From an uncultured Rhizobiaceae bacterium (lineage in GTDB: Bacteria; Pseudomonadota; Alphaproteobacteria; Rhizobiales; Rhizobiaceae), in assembly GCA_958296345.1 (NCBI GenBank), contig CATQIJ010000013.1, forward strand, positions 248,001 through 312,000: a DNA stretch of 64,000 nucleotides, in the 5' to 3' direction. The notes below the pieces were generated by a model. That model had not been told where the DNA came from and did no database searches. It was given only the letters and a program-made list of their open reading frames with translations. This document shows positions 55,977 to 64,000 of the stretch, in pieces. The stretch's first letter is position 1. Every line of letters begins with the position of its first letter. A program made the translations under genes and the position numbers.

Positions 55977-56159
55977 TCAAGTACAGCGAACACCTTCTTT
56001 GACCAATTCAAACCCGACAATCTCGAACTCATATAGTTCGCTGTTGTCGGGTTTCATTGTTCTAGCGATCAACTTACCTTCTTCATTATGAAATACTGCG
56101 TGTGTTGTATGAAGCGCGCGATAACAGTGATCACCATTTGGGTAATAATACTTAATCAT
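55977..56159 (-). CDS. Small hypothetical protein coupled to the PII-like gene
   Basis: A 60-residue soluble protein that I do not recognise (begins MIKYYYPNGDHCYRALHTTH). It looks like one small beta domain with an acidic C-terminal half. Its ATG overlaps the end of the upstream gene by eight bases, and nothing else competes for this stretch, so translation seems real. It ends four bases from convergent dat. Its partner gene is the best clue to its role. Confidence 0.55.
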   Translation of the reverse strand: MIKYYYPNGDHCYRALHTTHAVFHNEEGKLIARTMKPDNSELYEFEIVGFELVKEGVRCT

Positions 56160-56622
56160 TTATCTCTACCAAATTGGCTGTCTCAGGAAGGCCTTCGCCG
56201 TTATTCCACCAGCGATGTGGGTTATCTCTTTTTGGATTATAAGCTGAACGGCTTGTCCAATCTTCTCGCAAGAAAATGACGGGCTCTTCATAGTGGTGAA
56301 CGTCGTGGATGACATCCATGATCTTTTCTAGAACAGCTAAATCTCGATCTATAGATATCTTTAATTCAACCATTGGATACGTCATGGCAGTTCCAAACTC
56401 ATAACTGCCTTCATGCGTTGATGTTGTCGAATTTGCCTGCGGAACAGTCGTTTCTTTACCCACGCCTGAAACTGACGCATTACGGTGATACCGACCATAG
56501 GGAAGCGGATCTACCGTCATTATTGCGTCTAATATTCTATCTGCATCTTTTTCTAATATTTGAATCTCAAGCGTGAAAACAGGTACAAATGTACCTGACT
56601 GGGCTTTGTAATTTTCGAGCAT
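56152..56622 (-). CDS. PII/CutA-like (NIF3-domain-like) protein
   Basis: A 156-residue soluble protein. The first half shows the ferredoxin-like pattern seen in NIF3/CutA-type domains (FTLEIQILEKDADRILDAIMTVDPLPYGRYHRNASVSG). The second half has KISIDRDLAVLEKIMDVIHDVHHYEEPVIFL, where HHYEEPV matches the conserved HPYEEP motif of that superfamily. A Trp/Arg-rich tail follows. The function is not established. It is divergent from a WYL regulator, whose start lies 86 bases away, and overlaps the small gene downstream. Confidence 0.65.
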   Translation of the reverse strand: MLENYKAQSGTFVPVFTLEIQILEKDADRILDAIMTVDPLPYGRYHRNASVSGVGKETTVPQANSTTSTHEGSYEFGTAMTYPMVELKISIDRDLAVLEKIMDVIHDVHHYEEPVIFLREDWTSRSAYNPKRDNPHRWWNNGEGLPETANLVEIND

Positions 56623-56708
56623 TTAAGCAACCTTTCATTTTACGATTGCCTATTGATATCATTTTACTACTGACATGTATGCGTCAGCATAGTGTGCTAT
56701 TGTTAGGA

Positions 56709-57380
56709 ATGAGTAGATCAGTACGTTTCTTTGAGATTATTCAAATCCTGCGACAAGCAAAAGAGCCTGTCACAGCAAAAATGCTTGCTGAACAGCTTGA
56801 GGTAAACATTAGAACGATTTACCGCGACATTGCCTCTCTTCAGGCCAGTAAACTTCCAATCGAGGGTGAAGCAGGTATTGGATATATCATGCGCACAGGC
56901 CTTGATCTTCCGCCCCTGATGTTTTCTCAAGAAGAACTCGAAGCAATTGTGGTAGGTTTATCGATGCTAGGACGCAGCGCTGATAGTGGTCTTATTCATG
57001 CCGCGACAAGCGTTGCTTCAAAAATTTCTAATGTTTTGCCAGAAAACAGCATTGTCACGACACCTCATCAAGTTTCGCAATGGAATCAAATTCCCGCCTC
57101 GCATGTTCAACCAGAAGAACTAAGGCGTATTATTAGGGAAGAGGCAGAAATTGATATTCTCTATTTAGATTTGCAAGATGTAACAACGCAAAGGGTGATC
57201 AAGCCAATTGCGTTGTTTTATTATATCGATGTGATTGTTCTTGTTGCTTGGTGCACACTTCGAGAAGGCTTCCGTCATTTCAGGATTGATCGAATTCAGA
57301 ATTACGAAATAACAGGCAATATTTTCACCGATGAAGGTAATCAACTAAGGCGAGATTGGGAAATTCTTCAAAAACAATAA
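56709..57380 (+). CDS. HTH/WYL-domain transcriptional regulator (YafY type)
   Basis: A 223-residue regulator from ATG 56709. The N-terminal HTH_11 domain (FFEIIQILRQAKEPVTAKMLAEQLEVNIRTIYRDIASLQ) is typical of the DeoR-like WYL group. The C-terminal WYL domain (about 125-215) includes VIKPIALFYYIDVIVLVAWC and FRHFRIDRIQNYE. WYL domains often sense nucleic acids or small ligands. The frame opens 40 codons earlier, but that part would overlap the divergent promoter. It probably controls the adjacent PII-like pair. Confidence 0.85.
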   Translation: MSRSVRFFEIIQILRQAKEPVTAKMLAEQLEVNIRTIYRDIASLQASKLPIEGEAGIGYIMRTGLDLPPLMFSQEELEAIVVGLSMLGRSADSGLIHAATSVASKISNVLPENSIVTTPHQVSQWNQIPASHVQPEELRRIIREEAEIDILYLDLQDVTTQRVIKPIALFYYIDVIVLVAWCTLREGFRHFRIDRIQNYEITGNIFTDEGNQLRRDWEILQKQ

Positions 57381-57460
57381 GGGTGTTAAATTCAATTAAT
57401 TAACAAGATTGCTTTTCCGATTTAGCGCATGATAATGTCTTTCGAAATCGGAGTAACATA

Positions 57461-58780
57461 ATGCCAACTAATGTATCCCTGACGGGACTTGCAAAAGATC
57501 TTGAAACCCGCGCAGAGACCGGCAAACCCATTCGTATTGGCCTTGTTGGCTGCGGTGAGATGGGCACCGATGTAGTTACCCGCGTTGCGCATATGAAGGG
57601 AATTGAAGTTGCTGCTGTATCTGATCGCGGCTTAGAGCGCGCAAGTCATGCGATGGAAGTCGCATTTGGCTCTGATGAAAATGGCAGAATCGTTGAAAGC
57701 CAGCCTGATATGACGACTGCCATTGAAAGTGGTAAAATGGCGATCACAGCAGACAGTATGATGATTGCAGAAAACCCACTTATTGACGTTGTAATCGATG
57801 CAACTGGCGTACCTGCAGTAGGTGCGGAAATAGGTATTCATGCAATGGAGCATGGCAAACACCTAACCATGATGAATGTTGAAGCTGATGTTTGTATTGG
57901 GCCATACCTAAAATCTGAAGCAGAACGTTTAGGTGTTGTATATTCACTTGGTGCGGGCGATGAACCTTCCTCATGTATGGAGTTAATCGAGTTTGTCTCA
58001 GCCATGGGGCACGAAATTATCTGTGCTGGCAAAGGCAAGAATAACCCACTTAACTTTGATGCTATTCCTGATGATTATATTGAGGAAGCTAAGCGCCGTA
58101 GCATGAATGTTCGAATGTTGGTTGAGTTCGTAGACGGCTCAAAAACCATGGTTGAAATGTGCGCGATTGCTAACGCTACTGGCCTTGTACCAGATAAAGC
58201 TGGAATGCATGGCCCATCTGCTACGATTGATGAATTATCATCAACGCTTATTCCACAAGTTGATGGCGGTGTTTTATCCCAAAAAGGCTGCGTTGATTTT
58301 TCTGTAGGCAAAGGCGTAGCACCTGGTGTGTTTGTGATTGCTGATATGTCTCACCCTCGCATAACAGAGCGGATGGAAGACTTAAAAATGGGCAAGGGTC
58401 CTTATTTTACATTTCACCGTCCTTTCCACTTAACCTCATTGGAAGTTCCGCTTACTTGCGCACGTTCTGTCCTATACGGAAAAGCTGATATGGTTCCGTT
58501 ATCTAAACCAGTTGCGGAAGTTTGTGCCGTTGCTAAGAAGGACTTACAGCCTGGTGATATTTTAGATCAGATTGGTGAGTACACTTATCGCGCTTGGGTC
58601 ATGTCAAAAAACGAAGCTCAGTCTAATGAAGCAATTCCTGCAGGGTTGCTTGAAAAGGGCATCGTAACAGCACCAATCGCCAAGGGTGAGTTAATCACCT
58701 ATCAAAATGCAAAAGTGGCTGTTGGCTCAAAAATTGCAACCCTTCGCGCTAAGCAAGATGCCATGGTAGCGGCGTTATAA
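57461..58780 (+). CDS. SAF-domain NAD(P)-dependent oxidoreductase (homoserine dehydrogenase-like)
   Basis: A 439-residue protein. An N-terminal Rossmann domain (IRIGLVGCGEMGTDVVTRVAHM, near 21) and a homoserine dehydrogenase-like catalytic part (MNVEADVCIGPYLKSEAERLGV, SLGAGDEPSSCMELIEF) lead to a C-terminal SAF domain (about 350-420; AVAKKDLQPGDILDQIGEYTYR). Relatives are widespread in alphaproteobacteria and are usually annotated only by domain; some are miscalled FlgA because of the SAF part. The reaction is unknown. The ThiF-like gene follows after four bases, suggesting co-expression. Confidence 0.85.
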   Translation: MPTNVSLTGLAKDLETRAETGKPIRIGLVGCGEMGTDVVTRVAHMKGIEVAAVSDRGLERASHAMEVAFGSDENGRIVESQPDMTTAIESGKMAITADSMMIAENPLIDVVIDATGVPAVGAEIGIHAMEHGKHLTMMNVEADVCIGPYLKSEAERLGVVYSLGAGDEPSSCMELIEFVSAMGHEIICAGKGKNNPLNFDAIPDDYIEEAKRRSMNVRMLVEFVDGSKTMVEMCAIANATGLVPDKAGMHGPSATIDELSSTLIPQVDGGVLSQKGCVDFSVGKGVAPGVFVIADMSHPRITERMEDLKMGKGPYFTFHRPFHLTSLEVPLTCARSVLYGKADMVPLSKPVAEVCAVAKKDLQPGDILDQIGEYTYRAWVMSKNEAQSNEAIPAGLLEKGIVTAPIAKGELITYQNAKVAVGSKIATLRAKQDAMVAAL

Positions 58781-58784
58781 GCTG

Positions 58785-59537
58785 ATGCAATTAAGCCCAG
58801 AAGAACTCGAACGATATGCCCGTCATATCATCTTGGCAGATGTTGGAGGCGCCGGTCAGCAAAGACTAAAAGCTGCTCGTGTTCTTGTTATTGGCGCCGG
58901 AGGGTTAGGTTCTCCTGTTCTTCAATATCTAGCAGCAGCTGGCGTAGGTACAATTGGAATTATTGATGATGATGTTGTCTCTTTGTCAAACCTCCAAAGA
59001 CAAACTATTCATGCAACAGATACTTGTGGTAACCCAAAGGTGGAAAGTGCCAAGTCAGCACTTCAAGCAATTAATCCACATGTGAACGTTGAAATTCACC
59101 AAGCAAGATTAAACCCAAAAAATGGTGACGAACTCATTAGTCAATATAACCTTGTCGCGGATGGTAGTGATAATTTTGATACGCGTTATTTGAGCGCTGA
59201 TCTTTGTGAAAAACATGAGAAGATTTTAGTAACTGCCGCCGTTGGACAATTTGATGCTTCCATCACAACCTTAAAACCACACATCAAAGATGAGGATGGA
59301 AACTACTATCCCCGATACCGTGATGTTTTTCCGCAGCAACCTCCTGAGGGTCTACTACCGACATGTGCGGAGGCTGGAATTCTTGGTGCTCTCACAGGTG
59401 TTATTGGCTCAATGCAAGCCTTGGAAATCATCAAAGAAATTACCGAGGCAGGCACTAGCTTGGCTGGTCGCTTACTTCTGTATGATGCAAAGTCAGCTCG
59501 CTTTCAAGAGATTGCTTACAAGCGAAAATCAGTTTGA
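58785..59537 (+). CDS. ThiF/MoeB-family E1-like adenylyltransferase
   Basis: A 250-residue E1-like enzyme that adenylates the C-terminal Gly of a ubiquitin-like sulfur carrier (ThiS or MoaD). ATP-binding VIGAGGLGSPVLQYLAAAGVG (near 31) and DDDVVSLSNLQRQTIH are intact, and the catalytic Cys is in LLPTCAEAGILG. The zinc-binding CxxC pairs of E. coli MoeB are missing: only single cysteines remain, as in some alphaproteobacterial members. No moaD or thiS gene is nearby. It lies four bases after the SAF oxidoreductase and overlaps the end of convergent ocd. Confidence 0.88.
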   Translation: MQLSPEELERYARHIILADVGGAGQQRLKAARVLVIGAGGLGSPVLQYLAAAGVGTIGIIDDDVVSLSNLQRQTIHATDTCGNPKVESAKSALQAINPHVNVEIHQARLNPKNGDELISQYNLVADGSDNFDTRYLSADLCEKHEKILVTAAVGQFDASITTLKPHIKDEDGNYYPRYRDVFPQQPPEGLLPTCAEAGILGALTGVIGSMQALEIIKEITEAGTSLAGRLLLYDAKSARFQEIAYKRKSV

Positions 59538-60599
59538 TTTAGTTTCCTTGTGTCTAGTTACCATCCCGAATAAGTCGCGCGGATCATCTGGGTCAGCAAG
59601 CATATCAAGCTCTACATAATGACCAGTAGTTTCCAGTTGATCCCGAATGTAACGTAACGCTGAGAAATCTTCGGTCGCAAATCCCACACTATCAAAAAGT
59701 GTGATTTGATTTTCCGATGTTCGTCCCTTTGCTTTACCTGTCATCACCTGCCACATTTGCGTAACAGCATGGTCATCTGCAAGTTGCTGTATCTCACCTT
59801 CAATGCGAGTCTGAGGTGGGTATTCAACAAAAATGTCAGAGCGCAAAAGAATATCCTTATGGAGCTCGGTCTTACCCGGGCAATCTCCCCCAATCGCATT
59901 GATATGAATGCCTGAGCCAATCATATTGTCTGTGAGGATGGTTGCACATTGTTTATCAGCAGTGCAGGTCGTTATAATATCCGCTCCCGTGACTGCATCC
60001 TGTGAGCTATCGCATACAATTACATTGAGGCCCGTTGATTTGAGATTGCTCGCAGCTTTTGCTGATGCTTGCGGATCAACATCATATAATTTTACCGTGT
60101 CTATTCCGACAACTTCTTTAAAAGCTAGTGCCTGAAATTCACACTGCGCGCCGTTGCCAATCATTGCCATAATCTTTGAGTTTTTGGGCGCTAAATATTT
60201 TGCAACGATTGCAGATGTTGCTGCTGTTCTAAGTGCAGTGAGAATTGTCATCTCGGACAATAAAACTGGATACCCATTATCAACCCGTGCGAGTAGGCCA
60301 AAGGCTGTCACAGTTTGAAAGCCTCTGGCCATGTTTGCAGGGTGCCCGTTCACATATTTAAAACCATACGTTTCACCATCACTTGTTGGCATTAATTCAA
60401 TAACACCTTCTTTGGAGTGGGAAGCAACGCGAGGTGTTTTATCAAATAAATCCCAACGCTTAAAGTCAGCCTCAACATATTCGGCAATCTCGGCAATCAT
60501 CTTTGCAGGGCCGATTGTGTTGACGATGTTCATCATGTCATCAACACTTACGAAAGGAACCATTGCAAGTGCTGAAGGGTTTGGGTTGTGCTTCGTCAT
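59529..60599 (-). CDS. ocd: Ornithine cyclodeaminase
   Basis: A 356-residue enzyme of the OCD/mu-crystallin family that turns L-ornithine into L-proline and ammonia using bound NAD. Motifs: [18 protein letters not shown], the Rossmann site [17 protein letters not shown] (near 140) and [14 protein letters not shown]. It is long-form, like bacterial catabolic OCDs. It follows the arginase gene by 22 bases on the same strand, so the pair converts arginine to ornithine to proline. The upstream Lrp-type regulator probably controls both. Confidence 0.94.
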   Translation of the reverse strand: MTKHNPNPSALAMVPFVSVDDMMNIVNTIGPAKMIAEIAEYVEADFKRWDLFDKTPRVASHSKEGVIELMPTSDGETYGFKYVNGHPANMARGFQTVTAFGLLARVDNGYPVLLSEMTILTALRTAATSAIVAKYLAPKNSKIMAMIGNGAQCEFQALAFKEVVGIDTVKLYDVDPQASAKAASNLKSTGLNVIVCDSSQDAVTGADIITTCTADKQCATILTDNMIGSGIHINAIGGDCPGKTELHKDILLRSDIFVEYPPQTRIEGEIQQLADDHAVTQMWQVMTGKAKGRTSENQITLFDSVGFATEDFSALRYIRDQLETTGHYVELDMLADPDDPRDLFGMVTRHKETKSN

Positions 60600-60621
60600 T
60601 TAAAAACTCCTTGTTGGGCGA

Positions 60622-61534
60622 TCAAGAACTTTGCGGCCTAATAGGCTTGCGCAAAGGTCTACCATCAGCTTTGCAGTTCGCCCGCGCTTCATCTAAAAAT
60701 GGATTAAGCTCTACTAAATCAAGCGAGGTTACCAAGCCGCTATCGCATAGCATTTCCATGATAAGATGCGCTTCACGGAAAGTTGCACCACCAGGAACGG
60801 TCGTGCCGACTGCAGGTGCTATATTGGGCTCAAGAAAATCGACATCAAGGCTGACGTGTAGCACGCCACTTGCGCTTTTTACAGTTTCAAGAAACCCTTA
60901 AGTGGATTTACGATACCGTTTTCATCGATTGAGCGCATATCAAATACTTGGATATCACTGCCAGCAAGTTTGTTTTTCTCGGCTACATCAACCGACCGTA
61001 TGCCATCATGCAAACGTTCTTTGGTGGCACTGTTACTTTGGGTTCTGGAAAGATGCCTTCAAAGCCTGATAAACCTGTAAAGTATGCAACTGGCGTTCCA
61101 TGTAGATTACCGCTTGTTGTTGTATCTAAGATATGAAAGTCAGGATGCGCATCTAGCCATAAAACAAATTGCTCTTGTCCCTTTTCTTTTGCAGCCCTCG
61201 CAACACCAGTTACACTTCCAATCGATAGACTATGATCGCCCCCAAGAAAAAAAAATTGGAAACTCTGATTTAGAGGCACTCTTAAAAGCTGCTTCTTCAA
61301 TTGAGTGTGCCCAACCTATGATTTCATCTAAATGATGAATTGAATTATTACGATGAATTTTGGGAGCCATAGAGATTGGGTTGATATTACCATGATCGCT
61401 TACTTCATGGCCAAGTGTTTTCAATGTTGAACTTATACCTGCGGTTCAAAAGGCATCCGGGCCCATAAGGCACCCGTTGGTGTCTGTTCCATCTTGAACT
61501 GGAATTCGAAAAGGGAGCAATTTTGTTTCTGCAT
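60622..61534 (-). pseudogene. Arginase with four frameshifts and one nonsense codon
   Basis: An arginase gene (arginine to ornithine plus urea) in broken frames. From 61534 the reading should run [37 protein letters not shown] (metal His), [11 protein letters not shown] (metal Asp/His), [22 protein letters not shown] and DLVELNP. Lesions: missing A near 61521-61524, TGA at 61446-61448, an extra base in the A9 run 61247-61255, missing bases near 61002-61004 and near 60888. The catalytic metal residues all survive once repaired. Five lesions in about 0.9 kb mean either a pseudogene or poor local sequence. ocd directly downstream is intact. Confidence 0.88.
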
Positions 61535-61669
61535 TTTACAACCAGAGCTAAGCGTTAAAACTAACCTCATAGTTGCTTATTTGCGAAAATCTAAAAATCA
61601 AAATTGCTGTTTTAAAAACTTTATTTATCAAAAACCTGAATTTAAAGGAAATTTAAATGTTCAATAAAT

Positions 61670-62155
61670 TCAACTACCATTATCGAGAAGGTACTTTAAT
61701 GGGTAGCCAGAGTAGCGATTTACCTTCGACAGCATACAATTACTTTGAATGCTCTTGATAGGTGCTTTGACCAAGAGCCTATCTGTAATGGCCTTATAAT
61801 CATCGACATCAACGCAAACAAATCTAGCAAAATAATCGTATCCACCAGACACTTGATAGCATTCAATTAGCGTGGGTTCTTTGTTAATTGCATCCTCAAA
61901 TTTTCTAAAAGAATACGCATTATGCTCTAAGAGAGTAAACTCTGTCAAAAAAGTGACACTGGTACAAATCTTTTCAAGATTGATACTAGCTTCATAATTA
62001 ACAATCATACCCTCGCTCTCAAGTTGCTTTATGCGCTTTTGACATGGGCTGGTAGAAATGCCAGCATCCTCAGCAATTACTGCGATTGGAAGCCGTGCAT
62101 TTTTCTGTAATGACAGCAGAATACTTTGATTAATTTTATCTAATTTCACACTCAT
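61670..62155 (-). CDS. Lrp/AsnC-family transcriptional regulator
   Basis: A 161-residue regulator from ATG 62155. The N-terminal HTH (LDKINQSILLSLQKNARLPIAVIAEDAGISTSPCQKRIKQLE) and the C-terminal RAM ligand-binding domain (CYQVSGGYDYFARFVCVDVDDY) are intact. It lies 135 bases upstream of arginase-ocd on the same strand, the arrangement of arginine- or proline-responsive activators such as PutR and ArcR-type Lrp proteins. Its ligand is probably arginine or ornithine (inference). Confidence 0.92.
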   Translation of the reverse strand: MSVKLDKINQSILLSLQKNARLPIAVIAEDAGISTSPCQKRIKQLESEGMIVNYEASINLEKICTSVTFLTEFTLLEHNAYSFRKFEDAINKEPTLIECYQVSGGYDYFARFVCVDVDDYKAITDRLLVKAPIKSIQSNCMLSKVNRYSGYPLKYLLDNGS

Positions 62156-62274
62156 AGGATCAAGGCTCAATGCAAAAGGCTAGTGAATAACAGGGCGTTG
62201 ATCTAAGTTTAGTCATTTATACTGAACCAGCAAGCCACTCCCAACGTTGAAGTTTAACAGTTAAACTATCAGGA

Positions 62275-63762
<1,488 letters not shown>

Positions 63763-63812
63763 TTGCCACCTTTATTTTATGTACTCGTGCCTAAGTATGA
63801 TTTAAAATTAAA

Positions 63813-63840
63813 TAGGGCCAAAACGCAAGTTCTGGCCCTA
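63813..63840 (-). terminator. Hairpin between the glycerol-binding protein gene and glpK
   Basis: TAGGGCCA and TGGCCCTA are perfect 8-bp arms around a 12-base loop. On the minus strand they are followed by TTTAATTTT. Lying between the two genes, it may act as an intra-operon attenuator or 3'-stabiliser, lowering glpK relative to the binding protein. Confidence 0.6.
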
Positions 63841-63884
63841 CATAGCGTCTGGGAAAGAATTAGACGCTTCTTTAGTTTATGAGC

Positions 63885-64000
63885 CTATTGCCAGCTTTTA
63901 ATCAGCTCATCATAAGCAATGGTCACGCCTTGAGGTTTCGCATTAGCAAGTTTTGCCTTTGGAGAACCGGGCTGCTCAAGCCAGTGAGCTTCGTCTTTTT
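63885..64000 (-). CDS. glpV: Glycerol ABC transporter substrate-binding protein, C-terminal end
   Basis: Only the last 38 residues are in the window, ending GVTIAYDELIKSWQ. The stretch HWLEQPGSPKAKLANAKPQG matches, from memory, the end of GlpV, the periplasmic glycerol-binding protein of the Rhizobium GlpSTPQUV transporter. glpK downstream on the same strand supports this. Confidence 0.65.
   Translation of the reverse strand, partial: KDEAHWLEQPGSPKAKLANAKPQGVTIAYDELIKSWQ

Overview
This window comes from an alphaproteobacterium with a moderately AT-rich genome, most likely of the order Hyphomicrobiales (Rhizobiales). The evidence is family resemblance and gene order, not a database search. 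The order rpmH-rnpA-yidC-engB-argB, the SRP RNA-dnaX-ybaB-recR block, truA-fmt-def, a type II lumazine synthase behind an FMN riboswitch, the flp-cpaABCDEF-tadBC order and a GlpV-type glycerol transporter next to glpK all fit that group. There are no tRNA or rRNA genes, CRISPR arrays, transposases or phage genes.

Layout. 0-1.4 kb: end of a flavin disulfide reductase gene and a TVP38-type membrane protein. 1.5-5.8 kb: ribosome, membrane and arginine housekeeping genes (rpmH, rnpA, yidC, engB, argB). 5.8-19 kb: DMT transporter, HAD phosphatase, LOG protein, dapD, two DUF805 proteins, pyrC, PPOX flavoprotein, truA, fmt, def, rmuC, then a visibly AT-rich, frameshifted SIR2-like gene. 19-22.4 kb: cNMP-patatin protein (broken) and a class V aminotransferase. 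22.4-27.5 kb: a richer-GC insert with a LysR regulator, a sterol desaturase and a three-gene catabolic-looking operon. Three of its five genes carry lesions, and related short repeats sit at both edges. 27.5-31 kb: recR, ybaB, dnaX, SRP RNA. 31-34.7 kb: a two-component system followed by exported HbpS-like and ankyrin proteins. 34.9-37.5 kb: NlpC/P60 hydrolase, MarR regulator and M17 aminopeptidase. 37.6-51.7 kb: a Tad/Flp pilus locus (TPR lipoprotein, tadC, tadB, cpaFEDCBA and flp on the minus strand; secretin-N protein and two TadE-like pseudopilins on the plus strand), interrupted by the FMN riboswitch and ribH, and ending with a PhnD-like binding protein. 51.8-56 kb: aspartic protease, phosphomannomutase, dipeptide epimerase and D-amino-acid aminotransferase. 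56-62.2 kb: a PII-like protein pair, WYL regulator, SAF-domain oxidoreductase, ThiF/MoeB protein, and an Lrp-arginase-ornithine cyclodeaminase set for arginine to proline. 62.3-64 kb: glycerol kinase and the end of a glycerol-binding protein gene.

The strongest overall signal is the number of single-base lesions. At least nine genes carry frameshifts, many in homopolymers, including rnpA, which should be essential. glpK has five and the arginase gene has four plus a nonsense codon. Three glpK deletions cancel each other, so that stretch still looks like an open frame. Sequencing error probably explains much of this. The sterol desaturase, with two Trp codons turned into stops, looks more like real decay.

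The best biological leads are: a kinase-regulator pair followed by an exported HbpS-like haem-binding protein, recalling the Streptomyces HbpS-SenS-SenR system; a DUF805 gene that seems to start at ATT two codons after dapD; the unassigned Ldh-kinase-TIM-barrel operon in the insert; and an uncharacterised PII-like protein overlapping a 60-residue partner, divergent from a WYL regulator.
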